A stretch of DNA of 7,602 bases from Pseudomonadota bacterium (GCA_023435545.1 JAEYRQ010000319.1:1-7602), one strand, 5' to 3'. Positions 1 to 6,947 are shown, counted from the stretch's first letter. A program made the numbers and translations. Notes: a model not told the origin generated them from the letters alone.

Positions 1-304
1 GCGCCTGCGCCTGCATGGCGACCGCCGGAGGCAGTTGCACCACCGACCAGACCGCCCGTGCGCCGCCGACGAGTGCTGCGCCGCCAGTCACCGCAACGGC
101 AATGGCGTAGATGTCGCTGCCCCACAGGAACACCAGGAACGGGAAATGGAAGAAGTCGGCATAGAGCCGCGTCATCCCGTAGCCGAGCCAGGTGCCGGCG
201 ATCCCGCCGATGACGACGCCGACCAGTCCGATGGCTGCGACGAACTTCAGATAGTGGAGCGCCACCGCCGTGGACCGGTAGCCGAGTGCCTTCATCAGGC
301 CGAT
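1..304 (-). pseudogene. Downstream part of ABC transporter permease (FtsX-like), beyond an in-frame amber stop; runs off left edge
   Basis: This is the continuation, in the same reading frame, of the permease that starts at 1201. After the TAG at 305-307 the frame stays open for about 101 codons to the window edge. It opens with IGLMKALGYRS, which matches the conserved cytoplasmic stretch (IGLxKALGY) that follows the second membrane segment in FtsX/MacB-type permeases. Two hydrophobic segments follow: one starting near FVAAIGLVGVVIGG, and one around IYAIAVAVTGGAALVGG. The frame then reads LPPAVAM, the usual end of the first FtsX domain before the second half of a long two-domain permease. No start codon with a ribosome binding site is apparent for separate translation, so I read it as part of one gene broken by the stop. 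The C-terminal half of the gene lies outside the window. Confidence 0.8.
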
Positions 305-1201
305 CTACTCGCGCTCCAGCGCGACCAGCCGGCCGAGCGTCATGTTGATCAGGAAGGCCGCCACGAACAGGAAGATCGGCGGCAGGATGCGGGCCATCGC
401 CTCGAGCTGCTTCAGCTCGGCATCGAGGAAGGCGTGGCTCACCTGGTCTTCCCGGCCGTAGGCACCACGCCCGCCGTAGCGTTCGAGCAGCGCGTCGATG
501 CGCTCGATCACCTCGCCCTCCGAGGCATCCCGCATCAGTCTGACCGACACCTCGGAGAAGGCCCCGTCGAGGTCGAAGGCGGCCTCCAGCGCCTTGCGCG
601 ACATCCACACCACCGCGAAACGCCGGTCGTCCGGCATCAGGTCCCACGGGCCGAGCGCGTAGATGTATTCGGGCGAGAGCGCGATGCCGACGATCGTCAG
701 CCGCCGCTTCCGTCCCTCTATGATCGCCTCGAAGCGGCTGCCGGGGACGAAGCCGTGGGCCTTGGCGAAGGCCTCGTTGACGACCGCCTCGTCGGACCGC
801 TCGGGATCCGGCAGCCGTCCCTGGCGCATGTAGAGCTGATTGAGGACCGGATCGCCGATCTCCGGCAGGGACACCAGCCGCGCCGTCGCCGGCTCCGGCA
901 TTCCCTCGATGTCGAGGATGGCGGTGTCGACGATGCGGGTCTCGACGGTGGCGACGCCGGGAATAGCCTCGATCTCGGCGGCGAGCCGGTCGGGGGCGCG
1001 GGTCGCGCTGGCGAAGACGTCGGCGAAGCGGTAGCGCTCATAGTAGGTGGCACGGGTCTCCTCCAGCGAGCGATGGGCACCGACGGCGAGCACCAGCGTC
1101 GCGACGCCGGCAGCCATCACCAGCGCAATGGCGATCACCTGCGTCTTCAGCCGCCACAGATCGCGCATCAGCTTACGGTCGAGGGGAGCGACGACGGCCA
1201 T
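305..1201 (-). CDS. ABC transporter permease, N-terminal portion ended by premature amber codon
   Basis: This is the membrane subunit of an ABC exporter of the MacB/FtsX type, partner of the ATPase just upstream. The ATG at 1199-1201 shares its A with the ATPase stop (TAATG), so the two are probably translationally coupled. The 298 visible residues begin with a basic cytoplasmic tail and a first membrane segment near residues 20-42. A long extracytoplasmic MacB-like domain covers roughly 45-265. A second membrane segment (ILPPIFLFVAAFLINMTL) starts near residue 272 and leads into LGRLVALERE. There the frame meets TAG at 305-307, in the middle of the first FtsX domain. Relatives are usually about 750-850 residues with two FtsX domains, so the 298-residue product would lack most of its membrane segments and should not work as a transporter. 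The substrate is unknown; this class moves lipids, peptides or drugs, or acts mechanically. Confidence 0.82.
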   Translation of the reverse strand: MAVVAPLDRKLMRDLWRLKTQVIAIALVMAAGVATLVLAVGAHRSLEETRATYYERYRFADVFASATRAPDRLAAEIEAIPGVATVETRIVDTAILDIEGMPEPATARLVSLPEIGDPVLNQLYMRQGRLPDPERSDEAVVNEAFAKAHGFVPGSRFEAIIEGRKRRLTIVGIALSPEYIYALGPWDLMPDDRRFAVVWMSRKALEAAFDLDGAFSEVSVRLMRDASEGEVIERIDALLERYGGRGAYGREDQVSHAFLDAELKQLEAMARILPPIFLFVAAFLINMTLGRLVALERE

Positions 1202-1908
1202 TACCAGCTGATCTCGCTCGGCGGGCGGCGGGTCTCGTTGGTGTCGATCCGGGCGACGCGGCCGTCGGCGAAATGGACGACGCGGTCGGCGATCGCGCCG
1301 ATGGCTACATTGTGGGTGATGACCGCGGTCGTCGTCCCCAGCTCCCGGTTCACGTCGGTCAGCGCCTCCAGCACCCTGATTCCCGTCTTCGAATCGAGCG
1401 CGCCGGTGGGATCGTCGCAGAACAGCACGTCGGGCCGCTTGGCGATGGCGCGGGCGATGGCGACGCGCTGCTGCTCGCCGCCGGACAGCTGGGCCGGGAA
1501 ATGGTCCATCCGGTCGGGCAGGCCGGCGCGCTCCAGAGCCTCCTCCGGTCGCATCGGGTTGGGCGCGATCTCGGTGACGAGCGCGACGTTCTCCCGCGCG
1601 GTGAGACTGGGCACGAGGTTGTAGAACTGAAAGACGAAGCCTACGTGCTCGCGGCGGTAGAGGGTGAGCGCGCGCTCGTCGAGGGCGGTGATCTCCTGGT
1701 CACGGAACATGACGCGGCCGGCGGTCGCAAGATCGAGCCCCCCCAGGATGTTGAGCAGCGTCGACTTGCCGCTGCCCGATGGTCCGAGCAGCACCAGAAA
1801 CTCGCCGGCGCCGATCTCCATGTCGACGCCGCGCAATGCATGCACCTCGACCTCGCCCGACCGGTAGACCTTGGTGAGGCCATCGACCCTGAACACCGGC
1901 TCCGTCAC
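1201..1908 (-). CDS. ABC transporter ATP-binding protein, LolD/MacB family
   Basis: This is the cytoplasmic ATPase that powers the adjacent FtsX-type permease. Numbered from the longer possible start (GTG at 1926), it shows Walker [10 protein letters not shown] at 48-56, Q-loop Gln100 ([13 protein letters not shown]), signature [14 protein letters not shown] at 147-160, Walker B VLFCDD at 167-172, D-loop GALD at 175-178 and H-loop His205. The length of about 235 residues is normal for LolD/MacB-type ATPases. I prefer the GTG at 1908 (protein starting [15 protein letters not shown]), because AAGGGG at 1917-1922 lies eight bases upstream and would fall inside the coding region of the longer form. 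One oddity is that the residue after the Walker B aspartate, normally the catalytic glutamate, is Asp172 (codons GAC GAT). With a broken permease downstream, the pair may be inactive. The family is certain; the transported substrate cannot be told. Confidence 0.95.
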   Translation of the reverse strand: MTEPVFRVDGLTKVYRSGEVEVHALRGVDMEIGAGEFLVLLGPSGSGKSTLLNILGGLDLATAGRVMFRDQEITALDERALTLYRREHVGFVFQFYNLVPSLTARENVALVTEIAPNPMRPEEALERAGLPDRMDHFPAQLSGGEQQRVAIARAIAKRPDVLFCDDPTGALDSKTGIRVLEALTDVNRELGTTTAVITHNVAIGAIADRVVHFADGRVARIDTNETRRPPSEISW

Positions 1909-1916
1909 GAGACCAT

Positions 1917-1922
1917 CCCCTT
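1917..1922 (-). promoter_or_regulatory. Ribosome binding site selecting the GTG 1908 start of the ABC ATPase
   Basis: On the minus strand the bases read AAGGGG, five of six matching AAGGAG, and are followed by eight bases and then GTG at 1908. This spacing is near optimal. It argues for the 1908 start over the GTG at 1926, which has no comparable purine-rich stretch upstream. Confidence 0.45.
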
Positions 1923-2014
1923 CCACGCGGACACACTAGAGGCCGCAACCTGCCGGTGAATGCGATCGATCAACACAACGAATCGCAGCTTACCCGGTTT
2001 CGCAGATGCCGCGA

Positions 2015-2043
2015 TTGCACGCGGACCGGGCGGCGGCTACAAG
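2015..2043 (+). promoter_or_regulatory. Weak candidate promoter for the sugar-modification operon
   Basis: TTGCAC at 2015-2020 and TACAAG at 2038-2043 are separated by 17 bases. The -10 element matches TATAAT at four of six positions; the -35 shares only TTG with TTGACA. Transcription would start near 2050, giving a very short leader before ATG 2061 or 2079. It lies in the gap (about 1927-2078) between the divergent ABC pair and the operon, where a promoter is expected. The rest of that gap shows no gene, and I saw no convincing minus-strand promoter in it. Confidence 0.22.
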
Positions 2044-2078
2044 ACCCCGCGACCGAACATATGGCGCTCTCGCATTCC

Positions 2079-3008
2079 ATGACCGCCCGCATCCTCGTCA
2101 CCGGCGCCGCCGGATTCATCGGCCGTAACGCGCTCGCGCCACTCGTCGCGGCGGGTTTCGAGGTGCACGGCTGCGCGCGCGGCGACGCGCCGTACATCGA
2201 CGGTGTCGCCTGGCATCGGGCGGACCTGATGGATGCCGCGGCTCGGGCCGCACTCATCGAGACGGTGCGCCCCGACACGGTTCTGCATTGCGCCTGGGAG
2301 ACCGAACACGGGCGGTTCTGGAACGCACCGACCAATCTGGACTGGGTGGCAGCCAGCGTCGACCTCATGCGCCGCGCCGCGGATTGCGGGCTGAGCCGCT
2401 TCGTCGGCGTCGGCACATGCTTCGAGTATTCTCCGCAGACCGCGGCCAATTGCGACGAGACGGCTACGCCGATCGCGCCACAAACGCTCTACGGCACGGC
2501 GAAGGACGCCTGCCGCCGGCTCGTCGAGGGGTATGCACGCTCGACCGGCCTCTCCTGGGCCTGGGGCCGGGCATTCCTGCTCTACGGGCCCGGCGAGACC
2601 GAGACCCGGCTGGTGCCGCAGGTCGCGCGCCGGCTGCTGGCCGGTGAGCCGGCGCCGATCGGACCAGGGCACCGGCCGCGCGACTTCATGGATGCGCGCG
2701 ACGCAGGCGCGGCGCTCGCAGCGCTCGCCCTGTCACCGGTCGAGGGGCCGGTGAACATCGCCACCGGACACGCCGCGACGGTCGCCGAGGTCGCCACGAC
2801 GCTCGGACGCCTCGCAGGCCGCCCCGATCTCGTCCGCGTCGGCGCCCTGCCCGACCGCGACGAACCCGAACGCATCGTCGCCGATGTCCGCAGGCTCACG
2901 GAGGAGGTCGGATTCCGGGCGATCAGGCCGCTGGAGCAGGGGCTTGCCGAGGCACTCGACTGGTGGCGGCGGCACGACGCGCCAGTTCCGGCGGAGGCGG
3001 CGCGATGA
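2079..3008 (+). CDS. NAD(P)-dependent epimerase/dehydratase (extended SDR), probable nucleotide-sugar enzyme
   Basis: This is a 309-residue extended short-chain dehydrogenase, the usual length for nucleotide-sugar epimerases, dehydratases and 4-ketoreductases. From ATG 2079 the cofactor motif TGAAGFIG sits at residues 8-15. The catalytic pair is Y138 and K142 in YGTAK, with Thr113 (GVGTCFEYS) 25 residues before the tyrosine, as in GalE-like enzymes. RPRDFMDARD further on is the typical substrate-domain stretch. Arg34 after the second strand and the lack of an acidic residue there hint at NADP rather than NAD (inference). The frame is open back to GTG 1956, and ATG 2061 is also possible. I chose 2079 because the Rossmann fold normally begins within a few residues of the start; none of these starts has a clear Shine-Dalgarno. 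It is the first gene of a three-gene operon, with an ATGA overlap to the methyltransferase. A role as ketoreductase or epimerase for a modified sugar fits, but the substrate is not determined. Confidence 0.93.
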   Translation: MTARILVTGAAGFIGRNALAPLVAAGFEVHGCARGDAPYIDGVAWHRADLMDAAARAALIETVRPDTVLHCAWETEHGRFWNAPTNLDWVAASVDLMRRAADCGLSRFVGVGTCFEYSPQTAANCDETATPIAPQTLYGTAKDACRRLVEGYARSTGLSWAWGRAFLLYGPGETETRLVPQVARRLLAGEPAPIGPGHRPRDFMDARDAGAALAALALSPVEGPVNIATGHAATVAEVATTLGRLAGRPDLVRVGALPDRDEPERIVADVRRLTEEVGFRAIRPLEQGLAEALDWWRRHDAPVPAEAAR

Positions 3009-4174
3009 CTTGTCCGGTCTGCGGCTCGGCCGACGCCATCGTCTTCGACCGGCGGCCGCGCGTCCCGGTCCACCAGAACGGGCTCTGCCCGACGCGCGAG
3101 AGCGCACTGGCGACCCCGACCGGCATCCTCGAGATGACCGGCTGCCGCGGCTGCGGCTTCGCCTGGAACGCCGCCTTCGAGCCCGACCTGCTCGTCTATG
3201 ACGCGGCCTACGAGAACGACCAGACCTGCTCCCCGGCATTCCGGTCGCATTTCGAGGAGCGGGCGGAGCGGGTTCTGGCGGCAGTCTCCGATCTCGATCG
3301 AGTCCGCGTCGTCGAAGTCGGCTGCGGACAGGGGGATTTCCTCGCCCATCTGGCCGCGCTCGGCGGCGACGGGATCGCGCAGGCGACCGGCTTCGATCCG
3401 GCCTGGCGCGGTGCCGACGGCGAGGGACCGGGCCGCGCCGTGATCCACCGGCGCTACTACGAGCCGGCGACGGCTCATCTCGCCGGCGGCGCGCCGGACG
3501 TGATCGTGTCGCGCCACACGATCGAGCACGTGCCGGATCCCATCGCATTCCTGTCGACGATCCGCGAGGCGGCCGGGCGCGAGACTCCGACGCGCATCGT
3601 CCTGGAGACGCCCTGCATCGGTTGGGTAATCGCCAACGGCCAGATGCAGGACCTATTCTACGAGCACTGCTCGATCTTCACCGCCGGATCGCTGGCGCTG
3701 GCGCTGCGCAAGGCCGGCTTCGGGCCGGCGCGGGCCGGTCACGTCTTCGGCGGCCAGTATCTGTGGGCCGAGGGCGGCTTCGGCGCCGACGAGGCGACGG
3801 AGCCCGAAATCCCCGACTTCGCCGGTTGGGAGGACCAGAAGGCGCGCTACGTCGCGCACTGGCGCGGCATCGTCGAGACGGCCAGCGGCCGAGGCCCCGT
3901 CTATCTGTGGGGCGGCGGCTCCAAGGGCGTCACCTTCACCCTGCTGATCGACCCGGACGCCACGCGCCTGTCCGGCGCCGTCGACATCAACCCGAAGAAA
4001 CAGGGTGGCTTCCTGCCCGTGACCGGGCTGCCGATCCTGGCGCCGGAACAGCTTCCCGCCGAGGGTGCGACCGTCATCGTGATGAATCCCGTCTACCACG
4101 CGGAGATCGAGGCGCAGGCCCGGGCCATCGGCCGGTCGGCGCGCTTCGTCTCGCTCGTCCCGGAGGCTGCATGA
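3005..4174 (+). CDS. Class I SAM-dependent C-methyltransferase, deoxysugar type, with N-terminal zinc-binding region
   Basis: This 389-residue protein has the three-part layout of sugar C-methyltransferases such as TylCIII, NovU and TcaB9. The N-terminal zinc region has CPVC (Cys3, Cys6) and CRGC (Cys47, Cys50). The SAM-binding Rossmann domain carries EVGCGQGDFL at 104-113, with Asp131 after the next strand. RHTIEHV at 170-176 follows. FYEH at 218-221 lies where the Tyr/Glu/His active-site group of this family is expected. The C-terminal Rossmann-like domain begins near residue 298 and contains LWGGGSKGV, the glycine-rich motif of that domain. Known relatives methylate C-3 of 4-keto-6-deoxy sugar nucleotides. 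The ATG overlaps the SDR stop (ATGA) and has GGAGG at 2993-2997, seven bases upstream, which settles the start although the frame is open further back. With a ketoreductase-like gene just before it, production of a branched deoxysugar is plausible. The exact substrate is inference. Confidence 0.93.
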   Translation: MTCPVCGSADAIVFDRRPRVPVHQNGLCPTRESALATPTGILEMTGCRGCGFAWNAAFEPDLLVYDAAYENDQTCSPAFRSHFEERAERVLAAVSDLDRVRVVEVGCGQGDFLAHLAALGGDGIAQATGFDPAWRGADGEGPGRAVIHRRYYEPATAHLAGGAPDVIVSRHTIEHVPDPIAFLSTIREAAGRETPTRIVLETPCIGWVIANGQMQDLFYEHCSIFTAGSLALALRKAGFGPARAGHVFGGQYLWAEGGFGADEATEPEIPDFAGWEDQKARYVAHWRGIVETASGRGPVYLWGGGSKGVTFTLLIDPDATRLSGAVDINPKKQGGFLPVTGLPILAPEQLPAEGATVIVMNPVYHAEIEAQARAIGRSARFVSLVPEAA

Positions 4175-4929
4175 AACTTCAGATCGATACCGACCGCGCC
4201 GAGATCGCGCTCGAGGACGGGCGGCGGGTGAGCTTCTGGAGCGACGAGGGCTTCGAACTGCTCACCGGACTGTGGGTGAAATCCGGCTGGAACCAGAAGC
4301 ACAACTACACCTTCTCCTGGTTCGGCGTGCCGGTGATCCAGTTGCCGGAGGATATGATCCGCTACCAGGAGGTGGTGTCGAGCGTGAAGCCGGACGTGAT
4401 CGTCGAGACCGGCATCGCCCACGGCGGCTCGCTGGTCTATTCGGCGACGCTCTGCAAGATGCTCGGCAAGGGCCGGGTGATCGGCGTCGACATCGAGATA
4501 CGCCCGCACAACCGCAAACGGCTGGAGGAGCACCCGCTGATCGACATGATCACCATGTTCGAGGGCTCATCGGTCGATCCCGAAATCGTCGGCAAGGTGC
4601 GCTCGCTGATCGCGCCGGGCGAGACGGTGATGGTGGTGCTCGATTCCAACCACACCTATGCGCATGTCGCCGCCGAACTGGAGGCCTATGCGCCGATGGT
4701 GACGCCGGGCTCCTATATCGTGGCGACCGACGGCATCATGCGCGACCTCGCCGACACGCCGCGCGGCCAGCCGGGCTGGACCACCGACAACCCGGCCAAT
4801 GCCGCGCACGACTTCGTCGCGCGCAACCCGCACTTCGTCATCGAGCAGCCGGCCTGGGCGTTCAACGAGAGCACCCTGTCGAAGAACATCACCCACTGGC
4901 CCGATGCCTGGATCAGGCGTATTCGCTGA
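4171..4929 (+). CDS. CmcI/rhamnosyl O-methyltransferase family protein (annotated as cephalosporin hydroxylase family)
   Basis: This 252-residue SAM-dependent methyltransferase-fold protein belongs to the family shared by CmcI of cephamycin biosynthesis and mycobacterial rhamnosyl O-methyltransferases. Visible features are the SAM motif VETGIAHGGS at 78-87, GVDIEIRPHNR at 105-115, VLDSNHTYAHV at 156-166 and IVATDGIM at 183-190. Asp158 and Asp187 lie where family members place metal-binding acidic residues. The common label 'cephalosporin hydroxylase' is misleading here, because nothing around it concerns beta-lactams and in polysaccharide loci the family is better read as sugar O-methyltransferases. 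The start is ATG 4171, overlapping the previous stop (ATGA), with GGAGG at 4162-4166 four bases upstream. It is the last gene of the operon, and its final 17 bases overlap the end of the opposing GT2 gene. The family call is strong; sugar O-methylation is inference from context. Confidence 0.92.
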   Translation: MKLQIDTDRAEIALEDGRRVSFWSDEGFELLTGLWVKSGWNQKHNYTFSWFGVPVIQLPEDMIRYQEVVSSVKPDVIVETGIAHGGSLVYSATLCKMLGKGRVIGVDIEIRPHNRKRLEEHPLIDMITMFEGSSVDPEIVGKVRSLIAPGETVMVVLDSNHTYAHVAAELEAYAPMVTPGSYIVATDGIMRDLADTPRGQPGWTTDNPANAAHDFVARNPHFVIEQPAWAFNESTLSKNITHWPDAWIRRIR

Positions 4930-5797
4930 GGCCCCGGCTCTTGAGCCCCAGCCGCTCGGCGAGCGACCAGCGCGCGAGGTCGGCAATCCGCATGCAGCGC
5001 TTGTCGGCGAATTTCGGGATGTAGGCGTGCAGCACCGCCTTCTCCGCCGCGGAGCAGTCGAGCCGCGAGACCTCGGCATGGCAGAAGCGGACGAACTCCG
5101 TCCAAATCGCCCTGCGCCCCGGCGCCGTGGCCGGCAAGTCGTACATCTTCTGCTGGCCGACGCGCTGGGTGAAGGTCGGCACATCCGAGCCCACGACGGC
5201 ATCGCGCAGCAGCGCCTGGATCACCACCAGCGTGTCGTGGACATAGACCGGCGAATAGGCCTTGAGCACCCGGTCATAGGCATCGAGCAGCGGATCGCGC
5301 CGCCACATGCCGTAGAGCCAGGCCGAGCGGGACGCGGACATTGCCTTCATGACGCGCAGGAGGCGCGGCGTCCCTTCCGGGATCGGGAAGGGAATGCGCC
5401 GGCGCTTGGTCTTGTCGAGGACGGTGGAATGGACGATCTGGCCGGGGACCGCCAGCCATGCGTCGGGGCGCGCCCGCAGCAGCCCGCGCAGCTCCGCAAC
5501 GTAGTCGCCGGACCAGATGTCGTCGACCGCATGCCAGGCGACGAACTCCGTCCTCGTCTCGCGCACGGCCGACACGAAATTGGGCACGAGTCCGATGTTC
5601 TCCGGCCGCCGGACGACAGTAATGCGCGGATCCTCCGCGGCATGGCGGGCCGCGATCGCAGGCGTCGCGTCGGTGGAGGCGTTGTCGTAGACGACGATCG
5701 CGAAGTCGGATTCGGTCTGCCTGCGGATGTTGCACAGCGTCGCGTCGAGGTCGGCCTCGCCGTTGAACACAGGGACAGTGACGGTCAGGTCGGTCAT
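4913..5797 (-). CDS. Glycosyltransferase family 2 (GT-A fold)
   Basis: This inverting glycosyltransferase of 294 residues probably adds a sugar to a growing glycan from a nucleotide-sugar donor on the cytoplasmic side. From ATG 5797 it starts MTDLTVTVPVFNGE, the normal GT2 opening. It then shows VVYDNASTDAT (nucleotide-binding Asp38, with Asp43) and RPENIGLVPNF. AWHAVDDIWSGDY puts a DD pair at 92-93 in the place of the metal-binding DXD motif. There is no membrane segment, and the C-terminal part is not a recognised separate domain. The frame extends to an ATG at 5833, but those 12 extra residues are unlike the family, which favours 5797. No Shine-Dalgarno precedes 5797. The gene stands alone on its strand, diverging from the GT4 gene and overlapping the O-methyltransferase gene by 17 bases tail to tail. 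Donor and acceptor are unknown. Confidence 0.92.
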   Translation of the reverse strand: MTDLTVTVPVFNGEADLDATLCNIRRQTESDFAIVVYDNASTDATPAIAARHAAEDPRITVVRRPENIGLVPNFVSAVRETRTEFVAWHAVDDIWSGDYVAELRGLLRARPDAWLAVPGQIVHSTVLDKTKRRRIPFPIPEGTPRLLRVMKAMSASRSAWLYGMWRRDPLLDAYDRVLKAYSPVYVHDTLVVIQALLRDAVVGSDVPTFTQRVGQQKMYDLPATAPGRRAIWTEFVRFCHAEVSRLDCSAAEKAVLHAYIPKFADKRCMRIADLARWSLAERLGLKSRGLSEYA

Positions 5798-5813
5798 CGC
5801 GGCGCTATAGCCG

Positions 5814-5833
5814 ATGGCGCGCGCCGGCGCCAT
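5814..5833. repeat. Short perfect inverted repeat between divergent glycosyltransferase genes
   Basis: ATGGCGC (5814-5820) and GCGCCAT (5827-5833) are exact reverse complements around a six-base spacer. The element lies in the 54-base gap between the two divergent starts (5797 and 5852). It could be an operator or a small hairpin, but seven-base GC-rich palindromes arise easily by chance in such DNA. Confidence 0.3.
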
Positions 5834-5851
5834 AGATCGGGCGCCTGATCA

Positions 5852-6916
5852 ATGCGGCTTGCCGTCGTCCTTCCCCGCCACATGCACTACGCGCCCGACA
5901 AGGCGACGTCGGTGGACCTGTGCGCGCGCGATTTCGTCGTCAATTCGCGCTACCGGGAAGGGATTACCGTCATAGGCGAAGCCGTCCGCAATCCGTTCGG
6001 CGACGTCCCCTTCATCGGCGTCGAGGGGATCGGCAGGCGGTTCGGGCCGGTCGGCTTCGGCGCCCGGAGTTTCGCACCGATCGCCGAGGCGATCCGGCAG
6101 GCGGAGCCGGAGGCGATCCTCGTCCACCAGTATCCGATGGCGGCCGCCCGGATCGCGCGCGCCTTCCCCGGCAGCCCTGTCGTGCTGCAGCGCCACAACC
6201 ACCTGCCGGCGCGCGGCGGCCTGCACCGGATCTGGCGCGACCGCGCCTTCCGTGGGCTGGCGCTCGTCGCCTTCGTCAGCGAGACCGCGCGCAGGAGCTA
6301 CACCGGGTCAGCGCCATCCGCGGTGACCTACAACGGCATCGACACCCACGCCTTCCTGCCTGGCCCGAAGGAGAAGACGGTGCTGTTCGCCGGCCGAGCG
6401 GTGCCGGAGAAGGGGGTGGAGATCTTTGCCGAGGCGGCAGCGGCAGCACTGCACGACCGGCCGGACTGGCGCGCGGTGATGGCGCTCGGCGGCGGCAAGG
6501 CGGTGGCGGCGACAGTCGAGGCGGTCAGGCGGCACCTGTCGCCGCTGGAGCGCCGGGCCGAACTGATGTTCGACCTGCCGCACACGACCGTCATGGACCT
6601 GTTCGCCCGCGCCGAGATCGCCGTTGTGCCGAGCGTTTGGGCTGAACCGTTCGGGCGTACCGCCCTCGAGGCCATGACATCGGGTGCCGCCGTCGTCAGT
6701 TCCGGCCGCGGCGGGCTCACGGAGGTCACCGGCGAGGCGGCGATCACCACCGGATCGGTCGAACCAGCCGACTTCGCGGCGGCTATCTCGCGGCTGATCG
6801 ACGATCCCGCCGAGCGGACGCGGCTCCAGGCCGAGGGACGGGCACGCGCGGTTGAGCGATACGACATCCGTATCGTGACGGCGGCTTTCGACGACCTGCT
6901 GGCGGGGGCGGCTTGA
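5852..6916 (+). CDS. Glycosyltransferase family 4 (GT-B fold)
   Basis: This 354-residue retaining glycosyltransferase of the GT4/group 1 type is soluble or peripherally bound, with no membrane segment or signal peptide. The N-terminal acceptor domain starts MRLAVVLPRHM and includes VVLQRHNHLPARGG near 110-122. The inter-domain region contains TYNGIDTHAFLPG at 159-171. The C-terminal donor domain shows LFAGRAVPEKGVEIF at 178-192, the usual phosphate-contacting Arg/Lys stretch. EPFGRTALE at 265-273 is the EX7E motif diagnostic of GT4, followed by a glycine-rich strand. Length is normal and the frame is intact. ATG 5852 is the natural start, as it lies directly before the first Rossmann strand, but it has no good ribosome binding site. 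The gene is divergent from the GT2 gene and convergent with the sulfotransferase-like gene 31 bases downstream. Donor and acceptor sugars cannot be deduced. Confidence 0.94.
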   Translation: MRLAVVLPRHMHYAPDKATSVDLCARDFVVNSRYREGITVIGEAVRNPFGDVPFIGVEGIGRRFGPVGFGARSFAPIAEAIRQAEPEAILVHQYPMAAARIARAFPGSPVVLQRHNHLPARGGLHRIWRDRAFRGLALVAFVSETARRSYTGSAPSAVTYNGIDTHAFLPGPKEKTVLFAGRAVPEKGVEIFAEAAAAALHDRPDWRAVMALGGGKAVAATVEAVRRHLSPLERRAELMFDLPHTTVMDLFARAEIAVVPSVWAEPFGRTALEAMTSGAAVVSSGRGGLTEVTGEAAITTGSVEPADFAAAISRLIDDPAERTRLQAEGRARAVERYDIRIVTAAFDDLLAGAA

Positions 6917-6947
6917 GGCGCCAGGCTAACTGAAAAGCGCGGACGAT

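Noticed and set aside
35..1624. 529-codon open frame on the plus strand across the ABC permease and ATPase
   Set aside because: It is antisense to two genes with clear family motifs. The predicted protein is dominated by Arg, His, Asp and Gly with no recognisable domain, typical of shadow frames in high-GC DNA.
1956..2078. 41-residue N-terminal extension of the SDR from GTG 1956
   Set aside because: It is charged, unlike any family N-terminus, and would place the Rossmann motif about 50 residues in. The ATG at 2079 gives the normal architecture.
2582..3548. Long minus-strand open frames opposite the SDR and methyltransferase genes
   Set aside because: Low-complexity Arg/Ala/Pro-rich translations spanning the junction of two motif-supported plus-strand genes.
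3622..4170. Possible 5' extension of the O-methyltransferase gene (open frame back to GTG 3622)
   Set aside because: It overlaps the C-methyltransferase coding region in another frame and translates to Arg-rich nonsense. The ATG at 4171 has a ribosome binding site and an ATGA overlap.
4937..4975. Small inverted repeats (GGCTC/GAGCC, GCTCG/CGAGC) after the O-methyltransferase gene as a terminator
   Set aside because: Stems of about five pairs with two-to-three-base loops and no T-tract, lying inside the GT2 coding sequence; they can be explained by base composition.
4799..5848. 349-codon plus-strand frame opposite the GT2 gene
   Set aside because: The minus-strand frame has clear GT2 motifs. 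The plus frame is Arg/Gly/His-rich with no motif and starts inside the O-methyltransferase gene.
6917..6947. Terminator between the convergent GT4 and sulfotransferase-like genes
   Set aside because: Only a four-base GCGC match around a long loop and no T-run; not enough to call a terminator in this 31-base gap.
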